Below, one piece after another: positions 1-5,976 of a stretch of DNA of 5,976 nt. The stretch comes from Lachnospiraceae bacterium (GTDB lineage Bacteria; Bacillota; Clostridia; Lachnospirales; Lachnospiraceae): the NCBI GenBank assembly GCA_017391545.1, contig JAFOYD010000023.1, positions 1 to 5,976 on the forward strand, written 5' to 3'. Under the pieces are notes generated by a model, which searched no databases, had not been told where the DNA came from, and saw only the letters and a list, made by a program, of their open reading frames with translations. A program made the position numbers and the translations under genes. Numbering within the stretch: the stretch's first letter is position 1; each line of letters begins with the position of its first letter.

Positions 1-485
1 AGAGTGGGCAAAATACAGGCAGTGCACAGGCACGCACGATGACAAACATCAGCGAAAACGTGGAATTTATCAACCAGATGAATCAGATGTTTAATTATGT
101 ACAGCTTCCACTGAAACTCAGCAACTCACAGGCACATGGGGACTTGTATGTCTATACAAATAAGAAAAATATGGCACACAGAGATGGTATGCTGACTGCC
201 TTTTTACATCTTGACATGGATCATCTGGGTTCCCTTGATGTGAGTATTTCACTTCAGACAGAGAAAAATCAGGTCACAACAAAGTTTTATCTGAATGAAG
301 ATTCGATTGCACTTGTGGAGGAGCACATTGGAGAATTGACACAAAGACTTTCCAGGAAAGGCTATCAGTGCAAAAGTATGGTGGTGGAAAAGGATGAGGA
401 TAAGACAGTGCTTGAGCATCTTGAAGAGCAGAAGGCAGGTACCAATGCGGTGCTGAGCTATCAGACTTTTGACACAAGGGCATAA
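1..485 (+). CDS. FliK-like flagellar hook-length control protein, C-terminal part (5' end outside window)
   Basis: The reading frame is open from the first complete codon at position 3 to the stop at 483-485. The first ATG in frame, at 39, has no Shine-Dalgarno sequence before it, so this is most likely the 3' part of a longer gene and not a 148-residue protein. The visible stretch resembles the FliK C-terminal (Flg_hook) domain. There is a β-strand pattern around LTAFLHLDMDHLGSLDVSIS, then an amphipathic strand (VTTKFYLNED), then a helix ending in LTQRLSRKGYQCKSMVV, which fits the family's closing 'L..L...G' helix and strand. In FliK this domain contacts the cytoplasmic domain of FlhB and switches export from hook to filament substrates. 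The next gene encodes an FlhB-C-like protein, which supports the assignment. Lachnospiraceae proteins in this position may instead carry a family-specific name such as DUF6240. The domain call is moderately sure; the role as the main FliK is not. Confidence 0.6.
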   Translation, partial: SGQNTGSAQARTMTNISENVEFINQMNQMFNYVQLPLKLSNSQAHGDLYVYTNKKNMAHRDGMLTAFLHLDMDHLGSLDVSISLQTEKNQVTTKFYLNEDSIALVEEHIGELTQRLSRKGYQCKSMVVEKDEDKTVLEHLEEQKAGTNAVLSYQTFDTRA

Positions 486-503
486 TGATTAGGAGATGCG
501 GGT

Positions 504-812
504 ATGGCAGACAAAAATGATAAGAAAGTAAAGCAGGCGGTAGCGCTGGAATACGATCCGGCTGACAATGCACCAAAGGTGATTGCCATGGGGCGCGGGG
601 CGCTTGCGGATAAGATTATTGAGCAGGCAAAACAGTCAGACGTACCAATTCACAGGGATGACAAACTTGCCGAAACGCTGTCAAAGCTTCAAATCGGGGA
701 TATGATACCGCCGGAGCTTTATGAAGTGGTAGCAGAAATCCTTGTGTTTGTTGATGGCATGGATAAGATCAAGGCAAAGGTCGAGGCACACCAGAATGCG
801 AAAAAGCATTAG
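504..812 (+). CDS. Stand-alone FlhB/YscU C-terminal-domain homolog (FlhX/YlqH type)
   Basis: This 102-residue protein belongs to the EscU/YscU/HrcU/FlhB export-switch family but has only the part that follows the autocleavage site. Residues 9-18 (VKQAVALEYD) align with the FlhB strand that comes directly after NPTH. They are followed by the family signature APKVIAMGRG (about 24-33), a helix, VPIHRDDKLAETL (48-60), IGDMIPPELYEVVAEIL (64-80) and a lysine-rich tail. There are no membrane segments and no NPTH motif. Full-length FlhB is about 350-380 residues with four transmembrane helices. B. subtilis YlqH is a comparable short protein, and related FlhX proteins can partly replace the cleaved FlhB C-terminal fragment. 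The start is supported by AGGAG at 491-495, 8 bases upstream. The gene follows the FliK-like gene by 18 bases, and its stop overlaps the ribosome binding site of the next gene. Family assignment is firm; involvement in hook-length switching is inferred. Confidence 0.88.
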   Translation: MADKNDKKVKQAVALEYDPADNAPKVIAMGRGALADKIIEQAKQSDVPIHRDDKLAETLSKLQIGDMIPPELYEVVAEILVFVDGMDKIKAKVEAHQNAKKH

Positions 813-821
813 GAGTAATGG

Positions 822-1175
822 ATGAATACAAGAAAAAAGGGTGCAGAATATGAGGAAAAGGCTGCACAGTATTTGCGCAGTCGAGGCGTACATATTTTGG
901 AATGCAATTACAGGAACCGTCAGGGCGAGATTGACTTGATTGGCAGAGATGGTGAGTATCTGGTATTTTTTGAGGTGAAGTACCGAAAGGATAACGCAAA
1001 AGGAAGTCCTGCGGAGGCTGTAAACTACGGAAAACAGAAAAATATCTGCAAAGTGGCAGATTATTACAGAATGATTCACAAGATCGGTGAATTTGCCGCG
1101 TTTCGCTATGATGTTGTTGCAATCTGCGGAGAAGAAATTACATGGTACCAGAATGCATTTGAGCATATTTATTGA
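822..1175 (+). CDS. yraN: YraN / UPF0102 family endonuclease-like protein
   Basis: This 117-residue protein has the usual length of the UPF0102 (YraN) family, small proteins with a restriction-endonuclease-like fold of the Holliday-junction-resolvase type. The N-terminal helix carries the family pattern G-x-E-x-E-x-x-A-x-x-Y-L (residues 7-18). The predicted catalytic core follows: GEIDLI (E36, D38) and, after a turn, FFEVKYR (E51, K53), together forming a D-x(n)-E-x-K metal site. FRYDVVAI (94-101) is the conserved late strand. The exact cellular role is unsettled; a part in DNA recombination or repair is usually inferred from the fold. AGGAG at 811-815 is 6 bases before the ATG and overlaps the stop codon of the preceding gene, which suggests translational coupling. 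An ATG at 818 is out of frame. YraN often sits in conserved housekeeping clusters in Firmicutes near rnhB, so its placement is ordinary. Confidence 0.93.
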   Translation: MNTRKKGAEYEEKAAQYLRSRGVHILECNYRNRQGEIDLIGRDGEYLVFFEVKYRKDNAKGSPAEAVNYGKQKNICKVADYYRMIHKIGEFAAFRYDVVAICGEEITWYQNAFEHIY

Positions 1176-1191
1176 ACAAAAAGGGAGGCTG

Positions 1192-1206
1192 ATGGCTGCA
1201 GAATGA
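1192..1206 (+). promoter_or_regulatory. Possible four-codon leader peptide overlapping the pgeF start
   Basis: Between the strong purine-rich site GGGAGG (1183-1188) and the pgeF ATG at 1203 lies a separate ATG at 1192. It opens a four-codon frame, Met-Ala-Ala-Glu, whose TGA at 1204-1206 overlaps the pgeF start as ATGA. The binding site is 14 bases from the pgeF ATG, longer than usual, but only 3 bases from the mini-frame ATG, shorter than usual. Either start could be used. The ATGA overlap would allow ribosomes ending on the leader to restart on pgeF. This may be chance, as such short frames are common. Confidence 0.2.
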
Positions 1207-2120
1207 AGAAAGAGATAATCAGACAGGGCGACAGCGCTGTATGTAAAATAAATTATAGTAATCAAAATAAGGAATTGATGTACATAACCTTTGATGGCCT
1301 GAAACAGACAGGAATTGTGGAGCACTGCTTTTCGACAAGGCTTGGAGGTGTCAGCGAGGGATATCTGGGTTCGATGAACTTAAGCTATGCGCGTGGAGAC
1401 AAGAAGGAAAATGTCGATGAAAACTTTCAGAGGATCGTTGCACTTTTTGGAAAACACACATCTGATATCGTCTGCTCCTCGCAGTCACATACCACGAATG
1501 TCAGAAAGGTCACATCGAAGGATTGCGGAAAAGGTGTGACAAGAGAGCGCGACTATGATGATGTAGATGGATTGATCACAAATGAGGCGGGCATCATCCT
1601 TGCTACATTTTATGCAGATTGCGTGCCGTTATTTATTGTAGATCCTGTCCATAGGGCAATCGGGTTGTCCCATTCGGGCTGGCGTGGAACAGTCGGGAAA
1701 ATGGGAAAAGTGACACTGAATCAAATGGCAGCAGAGTATGGCACAAGACCGGAAGAGGTCAGTGTCGCGATCGCACCGTCAATTTGCCAGAACTGCTATG
1801 AGGTAAGTGAGGATGTGGCACTGGCCTTTGCAGAAGCATTCCAACAAGATGAACAGAAGGCGGCTGAATATCTCAAACGTTACAGGCAGGAGATTACAAA
1901 AGAGGATATTGAGAACTGCCTTTTTTATAGAAAGGAAAATGGAAAATACCAGCTCAATCTCTGGTATGCAAATTTCAGGGTATTTCGGGATGCCGGGGTA
2001 CCTGATGAGAACATTGAAATGACCGATGTATGTACCTGTTGCAATCCCGAATTGCTTTTCAGTCATAGAGCAAGCAACGGCCTGCGTGGAAATCTTGGAG
2101 CATTTATGATGTTGAAATAA
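1203..2120 (+). CDS. pgeF: Peptidoglycan editing factor PgeF (YfiH/YlmD/LACC1 laccase-fold enzyme)
   Basis: This 305-residue protein belongs to the multicopper-polyphenol-oxidase-like (DUF152) family. E. coli YfiH (PgeF) clears UDP-MurNAc carrying L-serine in place of L-alanine; other members act on purine nucleosides (phosphorylase/deaminase activity). Family motifs appear in order: FSTRLGGVSEG (43-53), the metal-ligand segment QSHTTNV (H96), DGLIT (122-126), YADCVPL (C140), SHSGWRGTV (H157), APSICQNCYEV (191-201) and the C-terminal TDVCTCCNPELLFSHR (274-289). H96, C140 and H157 match the expected zinc triad, so the enzyme looks intact. A charged segment at about 212-247 makes it slightly long, as in other Firmicutes. 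The ATG at 1203 has GGGAGG unusually far upstream (14 bases). An in-frame ATG at 1278 (M26) with AAGGA at 1269-1273 is an alternative that keeps every conserved motif. It is cytoplasmic, with no signal peptide. Confidence 0.93.
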   Translation: MKKEIIRQGDSAVCKINYSNQNKELMYITFDGLKQTGIVEHCFSTRLGGVSEGYLGSMNLSYARGDKKENVDENFQRIVALFGKHTSDIVCSSQSHTTNVRKVTSKDCGKGVTRERDYDDVDGLITNEAGIILATFYADCVPLFIVDPVHRAIGLSHSGWRGTVGKMGKVTLNQMAAEYGTRPEEVSVAIAPSICQNCYEVSEDVALAFAEAFQQDEQKAAEYLKRYRQEITKEDIENCLFYRKENGKYQLNLWYANFRVFRDAGVPDENIEMTDVCTCCNPELLFSHRASNGLRGNLGAFMMLK

Positions 2121-2140
2121 TTTTTAATACCAATCAGGAT

Positions 2141-2147
2141 AAGGAGG
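2141..2147 (+). promoter_or_regulatory. Strong ribosome binding site for the HEAT-like gene
   Basis: AAGGAGG lies 5 bases before the ATG at 2153 and is one of the best Shine-Dalgarno matches in the window. It fixes the start of the 646-residue protein and shows that translation here need not depend on coupling to pgeF, which ends 32 bases upstream. Confidence 0.8.
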
Positions 2148-2152
2148 ACCAA

Positions 2153-4093
2153 ATGGATATTACCCCAATATACAATTTACAGACGCGCCTGCGTGCAGCA
2201 GCGATTGCAGGTGTCAATCTCTTACAGGAGGATTTCAGATTAAAGCGTGCAGCAGAGGAATTAAAGCCGTTAGAGGGTGCTTCCCCTGTATTTGCCAAGC
2301 TTGGACAACAGATGGAAGTATTGTTATCTACGGAATGTCCGAACCCTGCCATGACACTGCTTGACACGATCGCGCTCACAGATGCGGTGATCTGTACTCT
2401 TGGCACGGTTGAGGTCAAAGGTGAGATTAAAGAGATTGAAGTGGAGCAGATATCGTGTGAATACATTGTCAATGCGCCCTGCTCACAGATCAGGGGACTG
2501 ATGGAAGCACTGACGACTAGTGGCAGTGGAAACTATGCGTTGGTGCGTGACTTACATGAGACCAACCCTGAAATTTTCAAAGATTACCGCGTAAAGCATG
2601 CGCTTGTTCAAGCACTCGGCGCTTCTTACGCAGAGCTTGCAGATATGGTGAAGGAATGGCTCTGCAAAGAGGACAAGACACTTCTTCCATTGCTGAAAAA
2701 GGGATTTGATCCGAAGGGCAAGAAGGAAATGGTGCGCAGGCTGCAGGTCATCGAGGCGATTGCAGGAGCTGAGGAAAATGATTTTTATATCACACAGCTT
2801 GCTGAGGCGGAAAAGGAAGTGCGCCTTGAACTGATCAATGCACTAAGATACGAACAGTCCAATGTTGACCTGCTCATCGATATGACCAAGACCGAAAAAG
2901 GAAAGAATAAGCAGATGGTGTTGAAGATTCTGGCATATATGGATGATGATAAGGTGTACGCTGTGTTCAAAAAGATGGCGGAAAAGAAGCCGGTAGAGGT
3001 TTGCTCCTATTTGCTTCCTTCCACAACAGATACGGCTTCAAGATTAGTTCCTGAACTGTGTGAACAGCAGCTTGACGAGGTCGCAGCAATTCCGGATGAT
3101 ACGAAGGTCACTGATGAAATCAAGGAAAAGCTGAGTACCCTCAACAGATGTATGGAAGCGCTTGTCGGAAAGTATGGAAATGCGGTATGTGACTGCTATC
3201 GAAGGCTTCTTGTACAGAAAAATGTGTTTGAGCGATTTGGAATGACAGATGCGCAGAAGTATGTTCTTTATTCGTCGTTTGCAGTGAAAGAAAGACGTGT
3301 CGACCTTTGTTTGGAGGAATTGATTGGAAGCTATATTGCGCAGTCATTGCTGATAAAAAATGATGATATGATGAAAGCATTTGCGACAGAGTTATACGAG
3401 AATGCGGGACAGAACGGAGAGAATAACTATTTTATGTCAGCGGCAGTCGTAGTGAAGCTTTTGGCTGGAGAAGATTGCGCAGATTGGTTCGATGAGCAGA
3501 TTAAAGGTAAGAATAAGCTGTTTCAAAAGATGAACAAAGGGGCACTTGAGGACATTGAAAAGATATTAAATTATTTTATGCGCGACAATGATAGTACTCA
3601 AAAGTATTGCATTTATGGTGCTTATGATCATATGGATTATCAGGAGCCGCGCAAGTATTTTCACAGAAGTGTAGAACTGCCAAATGCCACAAATATCAAG
3701 GAATGGATGATGAAGCATGGCAGTAAGACGATGGATGAGATCTTATACAGGTGGATTGACAGGAAAGACAACGAGGAATGTCAAAGGTGTGGCGAATATT
3801 TCTACAAAAGGGCACTTGTCACAGAAGATAACCGCGATTATCTGACCTATATGAAAAACTGTGGCTGGAACAAGTGTGAGGGACTCGGTGTAAAATTCCT
3901 GCAACGTAGGAACGGTACGGATTACTGGTGGACAATTTACAGCTATCTTGAAGACCTCCCTGGTGATGCGCAGGCGGTGAATGAGGAGCTGCGCGAGGTG
4001 GCTGATTTGGTCAAGTCGGGCAAAGTTAAGATGAAGGACAAGGACACTGCAGACAGGCTTCTGAAATGGATTGACGAAAGAATAAACGGATAG
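2153..4093 (+). CDS. Large HEAT-like repeat protein associated with SWIM/MoxR cluster, function unknown
   Basis: I do not recognise this 646-residue protein as a named family. It is hydrophilic, rich in Lys, Glu and Leu, and has no signal peptide or membrane helix, so it is probably cytoplasmic. Residues about 145-290 form regular paired helices of HEAT type, for example MVRRLQVIEAIAG (193-205), VRLELINALRY (223-233) with VDLLIDMTK, then KQMVLKILAYMDDDKVYAVF (253-272). Such repeats are typical protein-binding scaffolds. The N-terminal 140 residues look like a separate α/β-type region. The rest to the C-terminus is helical, and a cysteine cluster (C543, C546, C570, C575) suggests a possible metal site. 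The gene is followed after 20 bases by a SWIM zinc-finger gene and then a MoxR ATPase gene. Large HEAT-like or DUF5691-type proteins accompany such clusters elsewhere, so a scaffold or adaptor role is inferred. No catalytic motif is apparent. Confidence 0.8.
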   Translation: MDITPIYNLQTRLRAAAIAGVNLLQEDFRLKRAAEELKPLEGASPVFAKLGQQMEVLLSTECPNPAMTLLDTIALTDAVICTLGTVEVKGEIKEIEVEQISCEYIVNAPCSQIRGLMEALTTSGSGNYALVRDLHETNPEIFKDYRVKHALVQALGASYAELADMVKEWLCKEDKTLLPLLKKGFDPKGKKEMVRRLQVIEAIAGAEENDFYITQLAEAEKEVRLELINALRYEQSNVDLLIDMTKTEKGKNKQMVLKILAYMDDDKVYAVFKKMAEKKPVEVCSYLLPSTTDTASRLVPELCEQQLDEVAAIPDDTKVTDEIKEKLSTLNRCMEALVGKYGNAVCDCYRRLLVQKNVFERFGMTDAQKYVLYSSFAVKERRVDLCLEELIGSYIAQSLLIKNDDMMKAFATELYENAGQNGENNYFMSAAVVVKLLAGEDCADWFDEQIKGKNKLFQKMNKGALEDIEKILNYFMRDNDSTQKYCIYGAYDHMDYQEPRKYFHRSVELPNATNIKEWMMKHGSKTMDEILYRWIDRKDNEECQRCGEYFYKRALVTEDNRDYLTYMKNCGWNKCEGLGVKFLQRRNGTDYWWTIYSYLEDLPGDAQAVNEELREVADLVKSGKVKMKDKDTADRLLKWIDERING

Positions 4094-4113
4094 CTGATGG
4101 GAGGTAAAATTAG

Positions 4114-5592
4114 ATGAAAGAAATAACAGAACAGCAGATACTGGCACTGGCACCAAACCCGGCAGCCGCAGCAAACGGGAAAAAGATTTCCCAGAAGGGC
4201 GGCTTTGTAAAACTGGAGCGTTCCGCAGATGACACCCTTTACATGGGCGAGTGCGCAGGAAGTGGAAAGAGCAATTACATCACATCAGCAGATTATATCG
4301 ACGAGGCAAATCCTGTCTTTCGATGCTCCTGTCCGAGCAGGCAGTTTCCCTGCAAGCATAGTCTAGGCTTACTGTATGAAATGCTTGCAAATAAAGAATT
4401 TGGCATCTGTGAGATTCCAGAGGACATTCAGAGAAAGCGTGAGAAAAAGCAGGTGAGGGACAACAAGGCACAGGAGGCTGCAAAGCCGGAAAGCGAGATG
4501 ACCGAGGAGGAGAAGCAAAAGGCTGAAAAGAAAAAGGCAGCTGCTGCAAAAACTGCGAAAAATGCAAAAATAAAGAAGCTAAAGTCACAGCTTGAGGGAC
4601 TTGATCTGGTGGACAAGGTCATCAGTGAGCTGATGGCAGCAGGACTTGGTACGATTGGCGGTGCGTCACTCAAGACCTATCAGCAGCTCGTTAAGCAAAT
4701 GGGGGATTATTATCTGCCCGGACCGCAGAGACTATGCAATCAGCTTCTGATTGAAATCACAGCCTTTCAGAAGGACAATGACGAACAGCACTATGACAAC
4801 GCCATCGACGTGCTGAAAAAGCTGTGGGCACTGAGCAAGAAATCAAGACAGTATATAGAAGAAAAAATTGAAAATGATGCAGTAGCGCTTGACGATAACA
4901 TGCTCTACGAGGAGCTTGGTGGTATCTGGAAGCTCACAGAGCTGGAAACAATCGGCAGAGGCAAGAAGGACATCAGTCTGGCACAGCTTTCCTTCTGGGT
5001 TGATTATGATGAGGCAGGCAAACAGCACATCGACACAGGCTGCTGGATGGATCTAAGTGACGGTGAAATCTATATGAATTATAATTATCGACCATTAAAG
5101 TCCTTAAAGTACATCAAGCAGGAGGACAGCGTCTTTGGCGTGGCTGAGATTCCAAATGCAGCGACCTATCCCGGTGATGGCAATCTGCGCATCCGCTGGG
5201 ATGGTGCACAGATTCGGGAGCTTAAAGCAGAAGATTGTGCAAAAATTCGAAGCTTTGCATTTGACTCAATTAACAGTGAGGCAAAGGCAATCAAAAATAT
5301 CCTAAAAAATGCAATGGCACAACCCATGCTGCTTAAGCTTGTCGCTTATGATAAAATCGCAAAATCCGAGGAAGGATTTGTGCTTGTGACAAAGAGCGGA
5401 GACACGATATTACTGGGAGACATGCCTCAGCTTGAGGAGACGACAACGCGTATTGAGATTTTGCCTGACCGCGCATTGCTTAACAATCAGGTGCTGTTGG
5501 CGGCATTCTATTATGACCGCACCAGCCGCAGACTGTTGGCACAGCCTCTGAGCATCATCACAGAAAATCAGATTGTAAGATTATTGTACTAA
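4114..5592 (+). CDS. SWIM zinc-finger protein (YehQ-like context)
   Basis: This 492-residue protein carries a clear SWIM zinc finger, CxC-x6-CxH, with ligands C71, C73, C80 and H82 inside FRCSCPSRQFPCKHSLGL. SWIM domains bind DNA or protein partners. The N-terminal motif EQQILALAPNPAAAANGKKI and the segment before the finger are typical of bacterial SWIM proteins found beside MoxR ATPases. Residues about 104-158 are a Lys/Glu/Ala-rich, probably coiled-coil or flexible linker. The C-terminal 330 residues start with a helical block (LDLVDKVISELMAAGLGTIG, 163-182) and continue into a mixed α/β region (about 280-492) with no known motif. GGGAGGT at 4099-4105 is 8 bases before the ATG. The gene sits between the HEAT-like and MoxR genes with gaps of 20 and 25 bases, so the three are probably co-expressed. 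In E. coli the SWIM protein YehQ accompanies the MoxR ATPase YehL. The SWIM call is firm; the cellular role is unknown. Confidence 0.9.
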   Translation: MKEITEQQILALAPNPAAAANGKKISQKGGFVKLERSADDTLYMGECAGSGKSNYITSADYIDEANPVFRCSCPSRQFPCKHSLGLLYEMLANKEFGICEIPEDIQRKREKKQVRDNKAQEAAKPESEMTEEEKQKAEKKKAAAAKTAKNAKIKKLKSQLEGLDLVDKVISELMAAGLGTIGGASLKTYQQLVKQMGDYYLPGPQRLCNQLLIEITAFQKDNDEQHYDNAIDVLKKLWALSKKSRQYIEEKIENDAVALDDNMLYEELGGIWKLTELETIGRGKKDISLAQLSFWVDYDEAGKQHIDTGCWMDLSDGEIYMNYNYRPLKSLKYIKQEDSVFGVAEIPNAATYPGDGNLRIRWDGAQIRELKAEDCAKIRSFAFDSINSEAKAIKNILKNAMAQPMLLKLVAYDKIAKSEEGFVLVTKSGDTILLGDMPQLEETTTRIEILPDRALLNNQVLLAAFYYDRTSRRLLAQPLSIITENQIVRLLY

Positions 5593-5606
5593 TATATTTT
5601 TTGAAA

Positions 5607-5611
5607 AGGAG
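5607..5611 (+). promoter_or_regulatory. Ribosome binding site for the truncated MoxR ATPase gene
   Basis: AGGAG, within AAAAGGAG, lies 6 bases before the ATG at 5618. It sets the start of the incomplete last gene. The 25-base gap after the SWIM gene holds no hairpin, so the two genes are probably on one transcript. Confidence 0.75.
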
Positions 5612-5617
5612 CAGAAA

Positions 5618-5976
5618 ATGAGTGAAGAAATACTAAGATTACCCGCAGAGCAGCTGTTTCAGAAGGAAATAGACGCGCTGATCGCAGCAGAAAAGAATCC
5701 GATACCGACAGGCTGGAAGATGTCGCCGCAGTCCGTAAAGACGTATATTTGCGGCGGAAAGGTCGGAAAAACAGAGATTACCCCAAAGTACATTGGTCAT
5801 GAACGACTGGTTGAAATCGCTATTTCCACGCTGGTCACAGACCGAGCACTCTTGCTGATCGGGGAACCCGGTACAGCAAAGAGCTGGCTTTCTGAACACC
5901 TTACGGCGGCCATCAACGGGGATTCCACGAAGGTAATACAGGGAACGGCGGGAACGACAGAGGAGCAGATCAAATA
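5618..5976 (+). CDS. MoxR-family AAA+ ATPase, N-terminal part (3' end outside window)
   Basis: The frame starts at ATG 5618 and stays open to the window edge, giving 119 complete codons. The translation has an N-terminal segment typical of the YehL-like MoxR subgroup: LPAEQLFQKEIDAL, then TGWKMSPQSVKTYICGG (31-47). Next comes TPKYIGHERLVEIAISTL (55-72), and DRALLLIGEPGTAKSWLSEH (75-94) with the Walker A loop GEPGTAKS at residues 82-89 (5861-5884). GDSTKVIQGTAGTTEEQIK (101-119) leads toward the conserved segment after Walker A. Walker B, sensor and arginine-finger residues lie beyond the window. MoxR ATPases use ATP hydrolysis to remodel or assemble protein complexes, usually with a VWA-domain partner. 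In this subgroup the SWIM gene is a normal neighbour, as seen here. E. coli YehL is the named relative, but orthology cannot be settled from a fragment. Confidence 0.9.
   Translation, partial: MSEEILRLPAEQLFQKEIDALIAAEKNPIPTGWKMSPQSVKTYICGGKVGKTEITPKYIGHERLVEIAISTLVTDRALLLIGEPGTAKSWLSEHLTAAINGDSTKVIQGTAGTTEEQIK

Noticed and set aside
16..32. Short direct repeat of CAGGCA with a GTGCAC palindrome between
   Set aside because: It lies in the open frame encoding a Ser/Gly/Ala/Gln-rich linker of the FliK-like protein; low-complexity coding explains it.
681..1325. A 214-codon open frame on the minus strand
   Set aside because: It lies fully opposite three well-supported genes (FlhB-C-like, yraN, pgeF), its translation has no family resemblance and an odd Cys/Leu/Ile-rich composition typical of antisense reading.
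2095..2128. Possible promoter before the HEAT-like gene (TTGGAG at 2095 with TTTAAT at 2123, or TTGAAA at 2112)
   Set aside because: TTGGAG to TTTAAT has a 22-base spacer, too long, and TTGAAA has only a poor -10 match at proper spacing.
3743..4174. A 143-codon minus-strand open frame spanning the end of the HEAT-like gene and the start of the SWIM gene
   Set aside because: It crosses two real genes and their ribosome binding site, and no domain or upstream binding site supports it.
5573..5598. Possible promoter before the MoxR gene (TTGTAA with TATATT)
   Set aside because: The spacer is only 14 bases and the -35 match is weak; the AT-rich gap explains the TATATT.
5861..5884. Walker A loop with Ala where the classic pattern has Gly before Lys (GEPGTAKS)
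   Set aside because: This variant is common in MoxR-family ATPases and does not suggest lost activity.
5639..5899. An 86-codon minus-strand open frame near the end
   Set aside because: It is antisense to the clear MoxR ATPase frame, including the Walker A loop.

Overview
The window looks like chromosomal DNA of a flagellated Clostridia, most likely a Lachnospiraceae relative of Roseburia or Agathobacter. The grounds are a moderate GC content by eye, strong AGGAGG-type ribosome binding sites before most genes, and the order FliK-like / FlhB-C-terminal-like / YraN / PgeF. That placement is an inference from family resemblance, since no search was run. All seven genes lie on the + strand with gaps of only 9 to 32 bases. 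No convincing terminator or promoter is visible between them, so they could form one long transcript. No RNA gene, insertion sequence, CRISPR array or gene-free stretch over 300 bases is present.

Region 1 (1-2120) is a compact set of conserved small genes. It begins with the 3' part of a gene whose product resembles the C-terminal domain of the flagellar hook-length protein FliK. Next is a 102-residue protein matching only the part of FlhB/YscU that follows the autocleavage site (the FlhX/YlqH type). Then come a YraN/UPF0102 nuclease-fold protein and PgeF, a laccase-fold enzyme of the YfiH/YlmD/LACC1 family. FliK and the FlhB C-terminal domain are partners in the flagellar export switch, so the first two genes may work together. 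YraN and PgeF are probably passengers in the same transcript.

Region 2 (2153-5976) is the accessory and less understood part. It holds a 646-residue protein with HEAT-like helical repeats and a cysteine cluster near its end, a 492-residue SWIM zinc-finger protein, and the first 119 residues of a MoxR-type AAA+ ATPase cut off by the window end. This combination recalls the E. coli yehLMPQ locus and its relatives in actinobacteria, where a MoxR ATPase and a SWIM protein travel with a DUF5682 (YehM-like) protein and a VWA-domain (YehP-like) protein. The last two would be expected just beyond the window. To my knowledge the biochemical role is not established. A reasonable picture is an ATP-driven remodelling machine in which the MoxR/VWA pair acts on a target recognised by the SWIM and HEAT-repeat proteins. 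This region is the best candidate in the window for an undescribed system.
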